Shown here piece by piece: positions 16,359 to 28,404 of a stretch of 32,198 nt of DNA; position 1 is the stretch's first letter, and every line of letters starts with the position of its first letter. The DNA is from Clostridia bacterium. GTDB lineage: Bacteria > Bacillota > Clostridia > UMGS1883. Position numbers and translations under genes: made by a program. The stretch is from positions 1 through 32,198 of the forward strand of contig JAFQQD010000064.1 in assembly GCA_017411435.1 (NCBI GenBank). The letters run 5' to 3'. A model generated the notes under the pieces. It was not told the DNA's origin. It worked only from the letters and a program-made list of their open reading frames with translations, and did no database searches.

Positions 16359-19300
16359 TTATTTAATTCCTGATGCGTTCATATTTTCAACCATATCTGC
16401 GAGAATGTCAGAATAATCACTTCCGCTTTCCTCTACTTCGATATCGTGATACATGGGAACGCCTGTACCTGCAGGAATAAGTTTACCGATAATAACATTT
16501 TCCTTAAGGCCAACAAGTGGGTCAATCTTGCCCCTTATCGCAGCATCTGTAAGAACTCTTGTTGTTTCCTGGAATGATGCAGCTGAAAGGAATGAGTCAG
16601 TAGCAAGGGCAGCCTTGGTAATACCGAGGAGAAGCTCCTCACCTACGGGAGGATTCTTACCCTGTGCCTTATACTCTTCAACAAGTTCACCGAACTTGAT
16701 ACGGTCTTCTGTTTCGCCTATAAGGTAGTTGCTGTCGCCACTCTCATCGATTCTTACCTTGCGCATCATCTGGCGTACGATAACTTCAATATGCTTGTCA
16801 GCGATATCAACCGCCTGCTGACGGTAAACCTTCTGAACTTCCTTAACAAGGTACTCCTGAACTGCACGAAGGTTCTTGATACGAAGGATGTCATGGGGAT
16901 TGATAGAACCTGTTGTAAGTTCATCACCAGCCTCAACAACATCGCCGTCATTAACCTTAAGTGTAGAGCCATAAGGAATGAGGTAAGTCTGTGCCATACC
17001 TTCAGAATCGGCAATCATAACCTCTGTCTTGCTCTTTGTCTTATTAACTGTAACAGTACCTGCGATATCTGTTACAATTGCAAGGCCCTTGGGCTTTCTT
17101 GCTTCGAAAAGTTCTTCGACACGGGGAAGACCCTGTGTGATATCGTCACCTGCGACACCACCGGTATGGAATGTTCTCATCGTAAGCTGTGTACCGGGTT
17201 CACCGATAGACTGAGCAGCGATGATACCAACTGCTTCACCGATATTTACAAGTTCGCCACGGCTTGCAAGGTTTGCGCCGTAACAGTGAGCACATACGCC
17301 AACCTTGGCATGACAGTTAAGAACGCTTCTGATCTTAACTTCCTTGATGCCTGCATTTACAACCTTCATAGCCATTTCCTTGTCCATGAGGGTGTTTTCG
17401 GGGATAATTACATTGCCCTTTTCGTCAACAATATCGTCACAGTTAACTCTGCCGATAAGTCTTTCTTCCAAGGGTTCGATAACTTCCTTACCCTCTACGA
17501 TTTCGGAAACATTGATACCGTCATGAGTCTTACAGTCTATTTCACGGATGATAACATCCTGCGATACATCGACAAGACGGCGTGTAAGGTAACCTGAGTC
17601 AGCAGTACGAAGCGCTGTATCGGCAAGACCTTTACGAGCACCGTGAGTTGAAATGAAGTACTCAAGGATATTAAGACCTTCACGGAATGAAGCACGAATC
17701 GGGATTTCGACTGTACGACCCTGAGTATTTGCCATAAGGCCACGCATACCGGCAAGCTGTCTGATCTGGTTGATACTACCACGGGCACCTGATGTTGCCA
17801 TCATGTAGATGGGGTTGTACTTATCAAGGTTATCCATAAGAGCCTTTGTAATCTTGTCGTTAGCGCCCTGCCAGGTTTCGATAACCTTTCTGTAACGCTC
17901 ATCGTCAGTGATAAGACCCTTTCTGTAAAGCTTTGTGATAGCTTCTACTTCTGTTTCTGCTTCAGCAAGGCGCTCTGCCTTACTTCCGGGAATTTCCATA
18001 TCGCTTACGCTGATTGTAACTGCGCCACGGGTAGAGAATTTATAGCCGAGTTCCTTGATTGAGTCAAGAACTTCTGCGGTCTTTGTTGTGCCATGTACCT
18101 TGATACAAGCATCAACAATCTTACCCAAAGACTTCTTGTCTGCAAGGAATGATACTTCAGGCTCGAACTTGTTTTCGTAAATTGAACGGTCAACAAATCC
18201 AAGGTCCTGAGGAATAACTTCATTAAATATAAGTCTGCCGACTGTAGTCTTGATGATTCTTGTTTCAATTACTCCGTCAATTTCCTTTTCAACACGGACA
18301 TTGATAGGAGCATGAAGTCCTACATCGCCACAGTCATAAGCCATCATTGCTTCATTAACACTTACGAAGTATTTTTCCTCGCCGATTTCGCCTGCAAAAC
18401 AGCCTACGCCCTCGTTTGTGTATTCAATCTTTTTCTTACCCTGCTGTTCGAGAAGAATGTTCTGTGTATGAATAGCATCGTAATACTTGTAAACCTTACC
18501 AACCTCAAGGTCACTGTCACCTGCGTCAGTAACTTTTACTTCCATAGGCTTAACAAGTGTCAGGTAGTAACTACCGAGAACCATATCCTGAGTAGGAACG
18601 GTAACGGGACGACCGTCCTGAGGCTTAAGAAGGTTGTTTGCACTGAGCATGAGGAATCTTGCCTCTGCCTGTGCTTCGGGAGAAAGGGGAACATGGACAG
18701 CCATCTGGTCACCATCGAAGTCGGCGTTGAACGCTGTACATACGAGGGGATGAAGTCTGATTGCTCTGCCTTCTACCAGGATGGGCTCAAACGCCTGGAT
18801 ACCAAGTCTGTGAAGAGTTGGTGCACGGTTAAGAAGAACAGGATGCTCGCGGATTACATTTTCAAGCACATCCCAAACCTCTGTACGAGCGCGTTCAACC
18901 ATTCTTTTTGCACTCTTTATATTATGAGCGCTTCCGTTTTCAACAAGACGCTTCATTACGAAGGGCTTGAAGAGTTCAAGTGCCATTTCCTTGGGAAGAC
19001 CGCACTGGTAAATCTTGAGCGCAGGACCTACAACGATAACGCTTCGTCCTGAGTAGTCAACACGCTTACCAAGAAGATTCTGACGGAAACGGCCCTGCTT
19101 ACCCTTAAGCATATCGGAAAGAGATTTGAGGGCACGGTTGCCGGGGCCTGTAACAGGTCTTCCGCGTCTGCCATTATCGATAAGGGCATCTACCGCTTCC
19201 TGAAGCATTCTCTTTTCGTTTCTTACGATAATATTGGGTGCACCGAGCTCAAGAAGTCTCTTGAGACGGTTGTTTCTGTTAATAACTCTGCGGTAAAGGT

Positions 19301-20063
19301 CGTTAAGGTCGCTTGTGGCAAATCTGCCTCCGTCAAGCTGAACCATAGGACGGATTTCCGGAGGAATTACTGGGATACAGTCAAGAATCATCCATTCGGG
19401 GCGGTTATTGCTCTTTCTGAAGGATTCTACTACTTCGAGGCGCTTGGAAAGTTTAACTTTCTTTTGTCCCTGTGCTGTTTCAAGTTCCTCTTTGAGTTCC
19501 TGACTGAGTTTTTCAATATCAATTTCTTCAAGGAGCTCCTTGATGGCTTCAGCACCCATTCCTGCACGGAAACGGTCGCCGTACTTTTCGTAGTAAGCCA
19601 TATACTCCTTCTCGGTAAGAGCGTCTTTCTTGTTAAGTTCTGTCCTACCGGGATCAATTACGATATACTGTGCAAAATACAGTACCTTTTCAAGGATGTG
19701 GGGAGATATATCAAGAAGAAGTCCCATTCTGCTGGGGATACCCTTGAAATACCAGATATGAGAAACAGGAGCTGCAAGCTCAATGTGACCCATTCTTTCG
19801 CGTCTTACCTTTGCTTTTGTTACTTCAACACCGCATCGGTCGCAGACTATACCCTTGTATCTGATTCTCTTATACTTTCCGCAGTGACATTCCCAGTCCT
19901 TCTGCGGTCCGAAAATCTTTTCACAGAAAAGACCGTCGCGTTCGGGTTTTAAGGTACGGTAGTTTATTGTTTCGGGCTTTTTAACCTCGCCGTAAGACCA
20001 CTCTCTGATTTTTTCGGGAGATGCAAGTCCTATTTGCATTGCTTCAAAAGTATTAAATTCCAT
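16359..20063 (-). CDS. rpoC: RNA polymerase beta-prime subunit
   Basis: A 1234-residue subunit that, with beta, forms the catalytic cleft. The N-terminal zinc site uses C59, C61, C74 and C77. The magnesium-binding NADFDGDQM is at 446-454 with all three aspartates. The second zinc site is in the [13 protein letters not shown] part. The trigger-loop and bridge-helix blocks are present, for example [15 protein letters not shown] and [23 protein letters not shown] lies six bases before the ATG. It follows rpoB by 14 bases. Length is normal for a Bacillota protein. Confidence 0.99.
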   Translation of the reverse strand: MEFNTFEAMQIGLASPEKIREWSYGEVKKPETINYRTLKPERDGLFCEKIFGPQKDWECHCGKYKRIRYKGIVCDRCGVEVTKAKVRRERMGHIELAAPVSHIWYFKGIPSRMGLLLDISPHILEKVLYFAQYIVIDPGRTELNKKDALTEKEYMAYYEKYGDRFRAGMGAEAIKELLEEIDIEKLSQELKEELETAQGQKKVKLSKRLEVVESFRKSNNRPEWMILDCIPVIPPEIRPMVQLDGGRFATSDLNDLYRRVINRNNRLKRLLELGAPNIIVRNEKRMLQEAVDALIDNGRRGRPVTGPGNRALKSLSDMLKGKQGRFRQNLLGKRVDYSGRSVIVVGPALKIYQCGLPKEMALELFKPFVMKRLVENGSAHNIKSAKRMVERARTEVWDVLENVIREHPVLLNRAPTLHRLGIQAFEPILVEGRAIRLHPLVCTAFNADFDGDQMAVHVPLSPEAQAEARFLMLSANNLLKPQDGRPVTVPTQDMVLGSYYLTLVKPMEVKVTDAGDSDLEVGKVYKYYDAIHTQNILLEQQGKKKIEYTNEGVGCFAGEIGEEKYFVSVNEAMMAYDCGDVGLHAPINVRVEKEIDGVIETRIIKTTVGRLIFNEVIPQDLGFVDRSIYENKFEPEVSFLADKKSLGKIVDACIKVHGTTKTAEVLDSIKELGYKFSTRGAVTISVSDMEIPGSKAERLAEAETEVEAITKLYRKGLITDDERYRKVIETWQGANDKITKALMDNLDKYNPIYMMATSGARGSINQIRQLAGMRGLMANTQGRTVEIPIRASFREGLNILEYFISTHGARKGLADTALRTADSGYLTRRLVDVSQDVIIREIDCKTHDGINVSEIVEGKEVIEPLEERLIGRVNCDDIVDEKGNVIIPENTLMDKEMAMKVVNAGIKEVKIRSVLNCHAKVGVCAHCYGANLASRGELVNIGEAVGIIAAQSIGEPGTQLTMRTFHTGGVAGDDITQGLPRVEELFEARKPKGLAIVTDIAGTVTVNKTKSKTEVMIADSEGMAQTYLIPYGSTLKVNDGDVVEAGDELTTGSINPHDILRIKNLRAVQEYLVKEVQKVYRQQAVDIADKHIEVIVRQMMRKVRIDESGDSNYLIGETEDRIKFGELVEEYKAQGKNPPVGEELLLGITKAALATDSFLSAASFQETTRVLTDAAIRGKIDPLVGLKENVIIGKLIPAGTGVPMYHDIEVEESGSDYSDILADMVENMNASGIK

Positions 20064-20077
20064 AATCTACCCCTCCC

Positions 20078-23000
20078 TTACTCATTTTCTGTCTGGTTTT
20101 CGATTTCGAGGAGTTCTTCATCAGTAGGTTCGATTTCAAACTCTTCATCATCAAAATCTGCCAGAGGATCATTTTCTTCTTCATCTTCGCCTGCAAGCGA
20201 GCCTTCTACAATGCCGTAGATTTCATCTTCGGGGTTAACTTCGCTATAGCCGGGAGCCATACCATCGTTAACTGTTGTGAGGAGTTCATCACGGTATTCT
20301 TCCATATTGGGCTCGTCGTCCTCTTCGCTCCTGAGTTCAACAACATCGCCTGCTGCGTTGAGCACATTGACATCAAGCGCAAGTGACTGAAGTTCCTTGA
20401 TAAGAACCTTGAACGATTCGGGGATGCCCGGTGCAGGAACATTTTCGCCCTTGACGATTGATTCGTAAGTTTTTACACGGCCTACGATATCGTCAGACTT
20501 AACAGTAAGAATTTCCTGAAGAAGATATGCAGCACCGTATGCTTCAAGTGCCCAAACTTCCATTTCACCGAATCTCTGACCGCCGAACTGTGCTTTACCG
20601 CCCAGAGGCTGCTGAGTAACGAGTGAGTAAGGACCTGTACTTCTTGCGTGAATCTTATCATCAACAAGATGATGGAGCTTTAAGAAGTACATATAACCTA
20701 CTGTTACAGGATTATCGAAGGGCTGACCTGTTCTGCCGTCGTAAAGAACGGTCTTACCGTCACGGCGGAGACCTGCCTCTTCAAGAAGATTCATAATATC
20801 TTTTTCGTTTGCACCGTCAAATACGGGTGTTGCAACCTTGAAGCCAAGCTTCTTGGCAGCCATACCCAGATGAACTTCAAGTACCTGACCGATGTTCATA
20901 CGAGAAGGAACGCCCAGGGGATTAAGAACGATATCAAGCGGTGTTCCATCGGGAAGGAAGGGCATATCTTCTGTGGGAAGAATTCTTGAAACGACACCCT
21001 TGTTACCATGACGGCCTGCCATCTTATCGCCGACAGAGATTTTTCTCTTCTGAGCGATATAACATCTTACAATTTCGTTTACTCCCGGAGGAAGTTCGTC
21101 ATTGTTTGCTCTTGTAAATACTTTAACATCTACGATGATACCTGCTTCACCGTGAGGAACACGAAGTGAAGTATCACGAACTTCACGCGCCTTTTCACCG
21201 AAGATTGCGCGGAGAAGTCTTTCTTCAGGTGTGAGTTCTGTCTCACCCTTGGGAGTAACCTTACCAACGAGGATATCGCCTGAGCGAACCTCCGCACCTA
21301 CGCGGATAATACCTCTTTCGTCAAGGTTTTTAAGTGCGTCATCGCCAACATTGGGGATGTCGCGTGTAATTTCTTCCGGTCCGAGTTTTGTATCACGGGA
21401 TTCTGATTCGTATTCTTCAATATGAATTGAAGTATAAATGTCATCGCGTACGAGTTTTTCGTTAAGAAGTACAGCATCCTCGTAGTTGTAGCCTTCCCAT
21501 GTCATGAAACCGATGAGCATATTTCTGCCCAGTGCGATCTCACCGTTATCTGTAGCGGGGCCGTCTGCAATGATGTCGCCCTTCTTAACCTTTTCGCCTT
21601 CCTGGACGATGGGACGCTGATTGATACATGTTCCCTGGTTTGAACGAAGGAACTTAAGAAGGTGGTAGTTGTGTCTTTCGCCATCCTTGTCCTTGATTAC
21701 GATTTCGTCAGCGCTTACCTTTTCAATCACACCGTCCTGTTTAGCAAGAACAACAACACCGCTGTCCTTAGCCGCCTTGTATTCCATGCCTGTACCGATA
21801 ATGGGGGATTCAGGAGAAAGAAGCGGAACTGCCTGACGCTGCATGTTTGAACCCATGAGCGCACGGTTAGCATCGTCATTTTCAAGGAAGGGAATCATTG
21901 CTGTAGCAACTGATACAACCTGCTTGGGCGATACATCCATGTAGTCAATGTTTTCAGCAGGAACTTCGAGGATTTCTTCTCTGTATCTTGCAGAAACCTT
22001 CTTGTCGAGGAATCTGCCGTTTTCATCGATAGGCTCGTTAGCCTGTGCAACGACATACTTATCCTCAGTATCCGCTGTCATATATTCGATTTCATTTGTT
22101 ACGATGCCTTCACCCTTGATAACCTTGCGGTAAGGTGCTTCGATGAAGCCGTATTCATTAATACGCGCATAGGTTGAAAGTGAGCTGATAAGACCGATGT
22201 TGGGACCTTCAGGAGTTTCGATGGGACACATTCTGCCGTAGTGGGTGTAGTGTACATCTCGAACCTGGAAGCCGGCACGCTCTCTTGAAAGACCGCCGGG
22301 ACCAAGTGCTGAAAGTCTTCTCTTATGAGTAAGCTCTGCAAGGGGGTTGTTCTGGTCCATGAACTGTGAAAGCTGTGATGAACCGAAGAATTCTTTAATG
22401 GTAGCAACAACAGGGCGGATGTTGATGAGTGACTGAGGAGTAACAATGTCAAGCTCCTGGATACTCATTCTTTCGCGAACACCGCGCTCCATACGGGAGA
22501 TACCGATACGGAACTGGTTCTGTAAAAGTTCGCCAACGCTTCTGAGTCTGCGGTTACCGAGATGGTCGATATCATCAACCTGACCGATGCCGTCACAGAC
22601 ATTGCTGCAGTAGTTAATAGAAGCAAACATATCGTCAATGATGATATGCTTGGGAACAAGCTCGTCAACTCTTTCCTGTGCGAGCTTCTTAATCTCAGCG
22701 ATGTCGCCAGCTGCTTCCTCAAGAATTTCGTCAAGAACATCCTTTCTCACTTTTTCGTGAGTGATATCATAAAGGCTGATACCTGCATACTTTTCAGGAT
22801 TTACCATGTTGTTGGAGAATACAACAACCTTTTTATTTTCAAGCGCAACGATAACGCGGTTGATACCCTTGTCCTCGATTGTCTGAGCGGCTGCCGCGTC
22901 AATACGGTCGCCTTCCTTTACGATAAGTTCGCCTGTCTGAGAGTCAATAATGTTTTCGCCTGCAATCTGACCTTCAAGGCGTGCTGCCATAGCGAGCTTC

Positions 23001-23824
23001 TTATTGTACTTATATCTGCCGACCTTTGCAAGGTCATATCTCTTTGCATCAAAGAAAAGACCGTTGATGAGAGTTGTGGCACTTTCAATCGTAGGCGGTT
23101 CGCCTGGACGAAGCTTGCGGTAGATTTCAAAAAGTGCTTCCTCACGGTTTTTGGTTGTATCCTTAGCAAGAGTTGCGATGAGACGCTCATCTTCGCCAAA
23201 GAGACCGAAAATTGCAGGTTCAGTATCAAGGCCCATAGCCTTGATGAGAACAGTCACGGGGAGTTTTCTGGTTCTGTCAATACGAACGGAGAACACATCG
23301 TTGGGATCTGTTTCATATTCAAGCCATGCACCACGGTTGGGGATTACGGTAGAGTTAACAAGCTTTTTACCAACCTTATCAAACTTCTGCTCGTAATAGA
23401 TGCCGGGAGAACGAACAAGCTGTGTAACAATTACACGCTCAGCACCGTTGATGATGAATGTACCCTGTTCTGTCATAAGGGGGAAATCACCCATGAAGAT
23501 TTCCTGTTCCTTGATTTCGCCTGTTTCCTGATTGATAAGGCGAACCTGAACGCGAAGGGGGGCTGCGTAGTTAGTATCCCTCTCCTTGCATTCCTCGATG
23601 GAATACTTGGGCTGCTCGTCAATTCTGTAATCGGTAAATTCCAGAACAAGATTTCCTGCGTAGTCTGTAATAGGACTTACATCATGGAAAACCTCGCGAA
23701 GACCTTCCTTAATAAACCACTCGTAAGAGCTTTTTTGCATATCGATAAGGTTTGGCATCTCCAATACTTCATCGATTTTTGCGAAGGTCATTCTTTCATT
23801 TTTTCCTAATTTAATAGGCTTCAA
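20078..23824 (-). CDS. rpoB: RNA polymerase beta subunit
   Basis: A 1248-residue subunit. The rifampicin region near residues 482-515 reads [11 protein letters not shown], then [13 protein letters not shown], the sensitive form at the usual aspartate, histidine and serine positions. Downstream it has [10 protein letters not shown] and the terminal [22 protein letters not shown] region, then an acidic tail of about 40 residues. I start it at TTG (23824): AGAGGTG lies six bases upstream, and the encoded [16 protein letters not shown] matches clostridial N-termini as I remember them. A longer ATG start at 23896 reads through the leader, and the next internal ATG would remove about 11 conserved residues. 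Confidence 0.96.
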   Translation of the reverse strand: MKPIKLGKNERMTFAKIDEVLEMPNLIDMQKSSYEWFIKEGLREVFHDVSPITDYAGNLVLEFTDYRIDEQPKYSIEECKERDTNYAAPLRVQVRLINQETGEIKEQEIFMGDFPLMTEQGTFIINGAERVIVTQLVRSPGIYYEQKFDKVGKKLVNSTVIPNRGAWLEYETDPNDVFSVRIDRTRKLPVTVLIKAMGLDTEPAIFGLFGEDERLIATLAKDTTKNREEALFEIYRKLRPGEPPTIESATTLINGLFFDAKRYDLAKVGRYKYNKKLAMAARLEGQIAGENIIDSQTGELIVKEGDRIDAAAAQTIEDKGINRVIVALENKKVVVFSNNMVNPEKYAGISLYDITHEKVRKDVLDEILEEAAGDIAEIKKLAQERVDELVPKHIIIDDMFASINYCSNVCDGIGQVDDIDHLGNRRLRSVGELLQNQFRIGISRMERGVRERMSIQELDIVTPQSLINIRPVVATIKEFFGSSQLSQFMDQNNPLAELTHKRRLSALGPGGLSRERAGFQVRDVHYTHYGRMCPIETPEGPNIGLISSLSTYARINEYGFIEAPYRKVIKGEGIVTNEIEYMTADTEDKYVVAQANEPIDENGRFLDKKVSARYREEILEVPAENIDYMDVSPKQVVSVATAMIPFLENDDANRALMGSNMQRQAVPLLSPESPIIGTGMEYKAAKDSGVVVLAKQDGVIEKVSADEIVIKDKDGERHNYHLLKFLRSNQGTCINQRPIVQEGEKVKKGDIIADGPATDNGEIALGRNMLIGFMTWEGYNYEDAVLLNEKLVRDDIYTSIHIEEYESESRDTKLGPEEITRDIPNVGDDALKNLDERGIIRVGAEVRSGDILVGKVTPKGETELTPEERLLRAIFGEKAREVRDTSLRVPHGEAGIIVDVKVFTRANNDELPPGVNEIVRCYIAQKRKISVGDKMAGRHGNKGVVSRILPTEDMPFLPDGTPLDIVLNPLGVPSRMNIGQVLEVHLGMAAKKLGFKVATPVFDGANEKDIMNLLEEAGLRRDGKTVLYDGRTGQPFDNPVTVGYMYFLKLHHLVDDKIHARSTGPYSLVTQQPLGGKAQFGGQRFGEMEVWALEAYGAAYLLQEILTVKSDDIVGRVKTYESIVKGENVPAPGIPESFKVLIKELQSLALDVNVLNAAGDVVELRSEEDDEPNMEEYRDELLTTVNDGMAPGYSEVNPEDEIYGIVEGSLAGEDEEENDPLADFDDEEFEIEPTDEELLEIENQTENE

Positions 23825-24081
23825 CAAAATCACCTCTTCAAAGATATTTGAACGAACAACGCATTCCCATATTCTATGCTTTTGTGTAGAATGCACTCAA
23901 AGCATATTTCGAACGCAGAGATTTTTTGTCCGTACTGAATCAAAAAATATGCATTCTCATTGCATGTGTGATTGTAGAATGCACCACATATGCAAAATAC
24001 AAAAAATTGTTGTTAAAACCACTATTTTATCATATCCTTACCTGTTTTAGGGGATATGGGTGCATCTTAATGCAGTATAAC
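23825..24081 (-). promoter_or_regulatory. Long structured rpoB leader
   Basis: About 250 bases lie between the promoter and the rpoB start without a gene. The sequence TGTAGAATGCAC occurs twice on the plus strand (23885-23896 and 23973-23984). One copy is in the loop of an eight-pair hairpin (23875-23882 with 23899-23906). The other forms the 3' arm of an eight-pair hairpin (23950-23957 with 23976-23983). The layout suggests a regulated leader RNA, but I recognise no known class, and rplJ-rplL are not next to it. Confidence 0.55.
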
Positions 24082-24110
24082 ATAATATCACTTTTGTCAA
24101 TATCTGTCAA
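24082..24110 (-). promoter_or_regulatory. Promoter of rpoB-rpoC
   Basis: Minus-strand TTGACA (24105-24110), 17 bases, TATTAT (24082-24087). A second overlapping pair, TTGACA (24095-24100) and TATACT (24074-24079), has a short 15-base spacer. Either would give a leader of about 250 bases. Confidence 0.75.
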
Positions 24111-24149
24111 GCGAAAATTAAAATTTATTTACTAATTAACTGCGTTTTG

Positions 24150-24178
24150 TTGACAAAACAGGTATTATTGATTAAAAT
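24150..24178 (+). promoter_or_regulatory. Promoter of the small export protein gene and metK
   Basis: TTGACA (24150-24155), 17 bases, TAAAAT (24173-24178). It is back to back with the rpoB promoter. The leader is only about 45 bases and holds one tiny GTGC/GCAC hairpin, leaving no room for a SAM riboswitch. Confidence 0.75.
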
Positions 24179-24230
24179 ATATGTATTATATAATGAAATA
24201 ACTGTGTGCTTTCGCACATTGGAGGTTTTT

Positions 24231-24758
24231 ATGACAGAATCCATTAAAAAAGCAGCTCATTCCTTTGCCGTCTGGGCTGTTGGGCTGGTTGGTCTTTCTG
24301 AAGCATTCGCAAATTATGTGTACATACTCATTATTTCAATGCTTCCCATAATCGAGCTTCGCGGTGCTATCCCCGTGGCTTTTGCACTTGATATGCCACT
24401 TATACCGTCTTTTATTGTGTCAGTTGTGGGGAATTTGCTCCCCGTTCCGTTCATCCTGTGGCTTATTACCCCGTTTTGTAACTGGCTGAAAACAACAAAG
24501 CTATTCCGGTGGTTTCCTGAATTTCTTGAACGCAAGGTTGACAAGAATAAAGAAAAGGTTACAAAGTACGCAAACTGGGGACTTTTCCTTTTCGTTGCGA
24601 TACCGCTTCCCGGTACAGGTGCGTGGACAGGAGCACTGATTGCAAGTTTTCTCGATTTTAAGTTCCGTGATGCATTCTGGGCAATTGTAGGCGGTGTTCT
24701 TACCGCAGGCGTTGTGATGAGCGCTTTTTCTTACGGTTTACTTGGTCTTATTTTTTAA
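24231..24758 (+). CDS. Small multidrug export (COG2426) family membrane protein
   Basis: A 175-residue protein with about four to five membrane segments, with [18 protein letters not shown] in the first half and [19 protein letters not shown] in the second. Both blocks, with their proline and glutamate/arginine residues, are typical of the Sm_multidrug_ex (PF06695) family, whose transport role is poorly tested. The ATG at 24231 has TGGAGG five bases upstream; an earlier in-frame ATG at 24147 overlaps the promoter and is rejected. It is 13 bases ahead of metK in one operon. Confidence 0.85.
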   Translation: MTESIKKAAHSFAVWAVGLVGLSEAFANYVYILIISMLPIIELRGAIPVAFALDMPLIPSFIVSVVGNLLPVPFILWLITPFCNWLKTTKLFRWFPEFLERKVDKNKEKVTKYANWGLFLFVAIPLPGTGAWTGALIASFLDFKFRDAFWAIVGGVLTAGVVMSAFSYGLLGLIF

Positions 24759-24771
24759 GGAGGAATTACAA

Positions 24772-25950
24772 ATGATTAACAGAAAGTTCTTTACATCTGA
24801 ATCTGTTACTGAGGGACATCCCGACAAGGTATGTGATAAAATATCCGATGCGGTGCTTGATGATATTCTTGCACATGACCCTGAGGCGCGCGTTGCGTGC
24901 GAATGCTGCGTAGCTACGGGTATGGTCGTGGTATTTGGTGAAATTACAACATCGCACACATACGATATCCGTTCTATCGTTAAAAAAACTGTTGAGGACA
25001 TCGGTTATACAGATGCCTCGATGGGATTTACTGCAGACTCTATTGCGATTTTATCAACACTCAACAAGCAGTCTGAAGATATTGCCCTTGGCGTAGACAA
25101 ATCGCACGAGGCAAAGCAGGGCGTGGATACCGACAATGAAATCGGTGCAGGCGACCAGGGTATGATGTTCGGCTACGCCACAAACGAAACTGACGAGTAT
25201 CTTCCTGCTCCCATTTACTATGCCCAGAAGCTTGCAAAGAAGCTTACTGAGGTAAGAAAGAGCGGTCAGTTCCCCTACCTGCGTCCTGATGGCAAGACAC
25301 AGGTTACTGTTGAATATGATGGCGACAAGGTGAAAAGAATTGATACAGTTGTTCTTTCCACACAGCACAGCGCTGATGTAAGTCAGGAAACTATCCGCCG
25401 CGATATGATTGAGTATGTTATAAAGGCAGTGCTTGACCCTGCTCTTATTGACGAGGATACAAAATACCACATCAATCCCACAGGCAAGTTCGTAATCGGC
25501 GGACCTCACGGTGACAGCGGTCTTACAGGAAGAAAAATTATCGTTGATACTTACGGCGGATATGCTCCTCACGGAGGCGGTGCATTTTCAGGTAAAGACC
25601 CGACAAAGGTTGACAGAAGTGCTTGCTATATGGCGAGATATATTTCAAAGAATATTGTGGCGGCAGGACTCAGTGACAAGTGTCAGATTCAGCTTGCATA
25701 CGCAATCGGTGTTGCCCGTCCCGTTTCTGTAAGAATTGATACATTCGGCACAGGCAAAATCAGTGACGACCGCTTAAGCGAAATCATAAATAGCGAATTT
25801 GACCTTCGTCCGAGCGCAATCATTAAGGCACTTGACCTTAGAAAGCCTATCTATTCGCAGACAGCCGCTTACGGACATTTTGGAAGAAATGAGCTTGACC
25901 TTCCCTGGGAAAGACTTGATAAGGTGGATGTTCTTAAAAAATATTTATAA
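24772..25950 (+). CDS. metK: S-adenosylmethionine synthetase
   Basis: A 392-residue enzyme making S-adenosylmethionine from methionine and ATP in the cytoplasm. It has [20 protein letters not shown] at the N-terminus, [48 protein letters not shown] and the family C-terminus with YGHFGR. The start at 24772 has AAGGAGG eight bases upstream, following the small export protein by 13 bases. No SAM riboswitch is seen in front. A terminator follows. Confidence 0.98.
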   Translation: MINRKFFTSESVTEGHPDKVCDKISDAVLDDILAHDPEARVACECCVATGMVVVFGEITTSHTYDIRSIVKKTVEDIGYTDASMGFTADSIAILSTLNKQSEDIALGVDKSHEAKQGVDTDNEIGAGDQGMMFGYATNETDEYLPAPIYYAQKLAKKLTEVRKSGQFPYLRPDGKTQVTVEYDGDKVKRIDTVVLSTQHSADVSQETIRRDMIEYVIKAVLDPALIDEDTKYHINPTGKFVIGGPHGDSGLTGRKIIVDTYGGYAPHGGGAFSGKDPTKVDRSACYMARYISKNIVAAGLSDKCQIQLAYAIGVARPVSVRIDTFGTGKISDDRLSEIINSEFDLRPSAIIKALDLRKPIYSQTAAYGHFGRNELDLPWERLDKVDVLKKYL

Positions 25951-25958
25951 ATAAGACA

Positions 25959-25986
25959 AAAGGCATTAACATGGGTTAATGCCTTT
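25959..25986 (+). terminator. Terminator of metK
   Basis: Twelve-base perfect stem (25959-25970 with 25975-25986) with loop ATGG and a short T tract, beginning eight bases past the metK stop. Confidence 0.9.
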
Positions 25987-26024
25987 CTTACAATAGCCTG
26001 CATATAATAATATTGGTGATAGTT

Positions 26025-26261
26025 ATGTATGGCGCAATTGCAGCACTTATAATTTCACTTATGATGATTGCTCTTGTAATATACAAGGGTAACGCTACAA
26101 AGCACGAGACGATATGTTGCAGGAAATCGGAGTTTTACAGTCTTTCGGGCCACATTCCCGATGACTGCATAATCGAAGTATGGATTGGCAGGAATACTTA
26201 TGACAAATCCCCCATTGGAAAAGCTTACGGGCGAAATTTACGAAATAATATATCAGAATGA
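26025..26261 (+). CDS. Possible small membrane protein overlapping recD2
   Basis: An open frame of 78 residues with a hydrophobic N-terminal segment (about residues 4-21, IAALIISLMMIALVIY), a basic flank and a polar tail. GGTGAT lies a few bases before the ATG. It overlaps the start of recD2 by 62 bases in another frame, which argues that the last part is not under selection. It could be a real short gene, coupled to recD2, or chance. I recognise no family. Confidence 0.3.
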   Translation: MYGAIAALIISLMMIALVIYKGNATKHETICCRKSEFYSLSGHIPDDCIIEVWIGRNTYDKSPIGKAYGRNLRNNISE

Positions 26262-28404
26262 AGAAAACGGTTACACAGTTTGCGAAGTGGATGTGAATAA
26301 CTCCCTTGTAACTGCGTGTGGGAATATGCCATTTATTGCACCCGGTGAACAGGTTGTTCTTGAGGGCAAATGGGTACACCACCCCGAATATGGCGAGCAG
26401 TTTTCCGTGACAAGTCTCCAGCGAGCGCTGCCCAAAAAGGTCAGCGCTATTTTGTCTTACCTCTCTTCAGGAATTATAAGCGGGGTGAGAGAGGCTACTG
26501 CCAAAAAAATCATAAACAAATTCGGAGAAGAGGCGCTTGAAATAATCGCAATTTCTCCTGAAAGACTTACCGAGATAAAAGGTATATCTAAAGGCCGTGC
26601 GATTAAAATTTCGGAATCTTTTTTAATCCGTCAGGACGCATCGCAGACGGTTATGTTTTTACAGGAGTACGGAATTACTCCTAACCTTGCGCTTAAGGTT
26701 TATAAAATTTTCGGGCAGAAGTCGATTGACCTTATAAAAGAAAATCCCTACATCCTTTGCGAAAGTGTTGACAAAATCGGTTTTAAGACGGCGGACAGAA
26801 TTGCATGCGCAATGAATATCCCCCAAAATCATCCTGCCCGTGTTTCAGGAGGCATAGTGCATACCCTTACTTACGCTACACTTTCGGGGCACACCTGCCT
26901 TAAAAAGGACGAGCTTATATATAACACGGCTGAGCTTCTGGGTTGCGACATTAAGGATATCGAAAATTCCCTGATGCAGATGAAATACGACTGCAAGCTT
27001 ATATTTGAAGATGAGTTTGTGTATCTCCCCGTTTATTATAACACAGAGCTGGCCTGTGCCGGAAAGCTTGGCGAACTTCTGGCGCTGGCAAAGCCTTATT
27101 CAAATAATATTGAAGAAGATATTACATTCGAGTCAAAAAGAAGCAATATCGAACTTTCCGCCATGCAGAAAGATGCCGTAAGAAAAGCGCTCGGTGGCGG
27201 TGTTCTTATCATAACGGGCGGTCCCGGAACGGGTAAAACCACCATAATGAAAATTATAATGGATATCTTTGAAAAGCACGAGTACAAGATTGCACTTTGT
27301 GCGCCTACGGGAAAGGCGGCAAAAAGACTTTCCGAGTCGTGTAATATGGAGGCGAAGACGCTCCACAGACTGCTCGAAGTGGAAGTAAGCGATGTACTCG
27401 ACCAGCGTTTTGGTAAAAATCAGTACAATCCCATAGATGCGGATGTTGTTATCGTTGACGAAATGAGTATGGTGGATGTGCTCCTTTTCGGGGCGCTTCT
27501 TAAAGCGCTTAAGCGTGGCACCTGTCTTATAATGGCAGGAGACAGCGACCAGTTACCGTCTGTCGGTGCAGGAAATGTGCTCCGCGATATGCTCCAGAGC
27601 GGTGTTATCCCGTCTGTAAGACTTAACGAAGTTTTCCGCCAGGCTGAAAAAAGCCGTATTGTCACTAACGCACATAGAATAAATATGGGCGAAATGCCTC
27701 TCAAAAATGACAGTGAAACAGACTTCTTCTTTATGCAGAGAACTCCCGATGGGGCACTTGACACTATTTGTGAGCTTTGTACGGGGCGTCTTGGTAAGGC
27801 ATACGGATTTGACAGCATAAACGATATTCAGGTTCTTTCCCCATCAAGGAAAGGCATTGTCGGGACGGCTAATCTGAATAAAATTTTGCAGAGTAAACTT
27901 AATCCCCCTAGCCGTGATAAAAAAGAAAAAGCGTTCGGTGAGAGAGTTTTTCGCGTGGGGGATAAGGTTATACAGACACGCAACAATTATGATATGTTAT
28001 GGTCGCTCCCTGACGGAAGCGAAGACGGTTTCGGCATATACAACGGAGATATCGGCACAATACTTGATATTTCGCCGAAAGAGAAGAGTATGCGAATACT
28101 ATTTGACGACAGTAAAATAGTTGAATACGATTTCTCATCGATAGAGGATCTGGAGATGGCATATGCCCTTACTGTTCACAAAAGTCAGGGCAGCGAGTGG
28201 AGTGCCGTGATAATTCCCGTGTGCTCATTCCCTTCAATTCTGATGACAAGAAACCTTTTGTACACAGCGGTAACAAGAGGCAAAAAGCTAGTCATCCTTG
28301 TGGGTTCACCCGAAAGCGTGGCACAGATGGTGCGAAACAACAAGCTCCAGACAAGGTACAGCTCGCTCCAGAAAAGACTTTCGGAGGCGATAGAAAATGA
28401 TTAA
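26200..28404 (+). CDS. recD2: RecD2-type ATP-dependent DNA helicase
   Basis: A 734-residue superfamily 1B helicase that unwinds DNA 5' to 3' and acts in repair without RecBC. The N-terminus (LTGEIYEIIYQNEENGYTV) is the RecD2 OB-like domain, followed by helix-hairpin-helix repeats around residues 85-220. The motor has GGPGTGKT (340-347), VDEMSMVD in motif II, and VHKSQGSEW and a TAVTRGKK end in the C-terminal lobe. I start it at 26200, where AGGA lies six bases upstream; an ATG 15 bases earlier has none. It overlaps comF by eight bases. Confidence 0.95.
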   Translation: MTNPPLEKLTGEIYEIIYQNEENGYTVCEVDVNNSLVTACGNMPFIAPGEQVVLEGKWVHHPEYGEQFSVTSLQRALPKKVSAILSYLSSGIISGVREATAKKIINKFGEEALEIIAISPERLTEIKGISKGRAIKISESFLIRQDASQTVMFLQEYGITPNLALKVYKIFGQKSIDLIKENPYILCESVDKIGFKTADRIACAMNIPQNHPARVSGGIVHTLTYATLSGHTCLKKDELIYNTAELLGCDIKDIENSLMQMKYDCKLIFEDEFVYLPVYYNTELACAGKLGELLALAKPYSNNIEEDITFESKRSNIELSAMQKDAVRKALGGGVLIITGGPGTGKTTIMKIIMDIFEKHEYKIALCAPTGKAAKRLSESCNMEAKTLHRLLEVEVSDVLDQRFGKNQYNPIDADVVIVDEMSMVDVLLFGALLKALKRGTCLIMAGDSDQLPSVGAGNVLRDMLQSGVIPSVRLNEVFRQAEKSRIVTNAHRINMGEMPLKNDSETDFFFMQRTPDGALDTICELCTGRLGKAYGFDSINDIQVLSPSRKGIVGTANLNKILQSKLNPPSRDKKEKAFGERVFRVGDKVIQTRNNYDMLWSLPDGSEDGFGIYNGDIGTILDISPKEKSMRILFDDSKIVEYDFSSIEDLEMAYALTVHKSQGSEWSAVIIPVCSFPSILMTRNLLYTAVTRGKKLVILVGSPESVAQMVRNNKLQTRYSSLQKRLSEAIEND

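Noticed and set aside
22562-23809. A 415-residue open frame on the plus strand, antisense to rpoB
   Set aside because: Its composition is that of the complement of a strongly biased coding gene, with no ribosome binding site and no recognisable domain. The similar 268- and 246-residue frames antisense to rpoC are rejected for the same reason.
23825-24081. L10 leader or T-box in the rpoB leader
   Set aside because: rplJ is not downstream, and no T-box sequence (UGGN-type bulge pairing) or terminator/antiterminator pair is evident.
24179-24230. SAM riboswitch in front of metK
   Set aside because: metK follows another gene by 13 bases, and the operon leader is only about 45 bases with one tiny hairpin.
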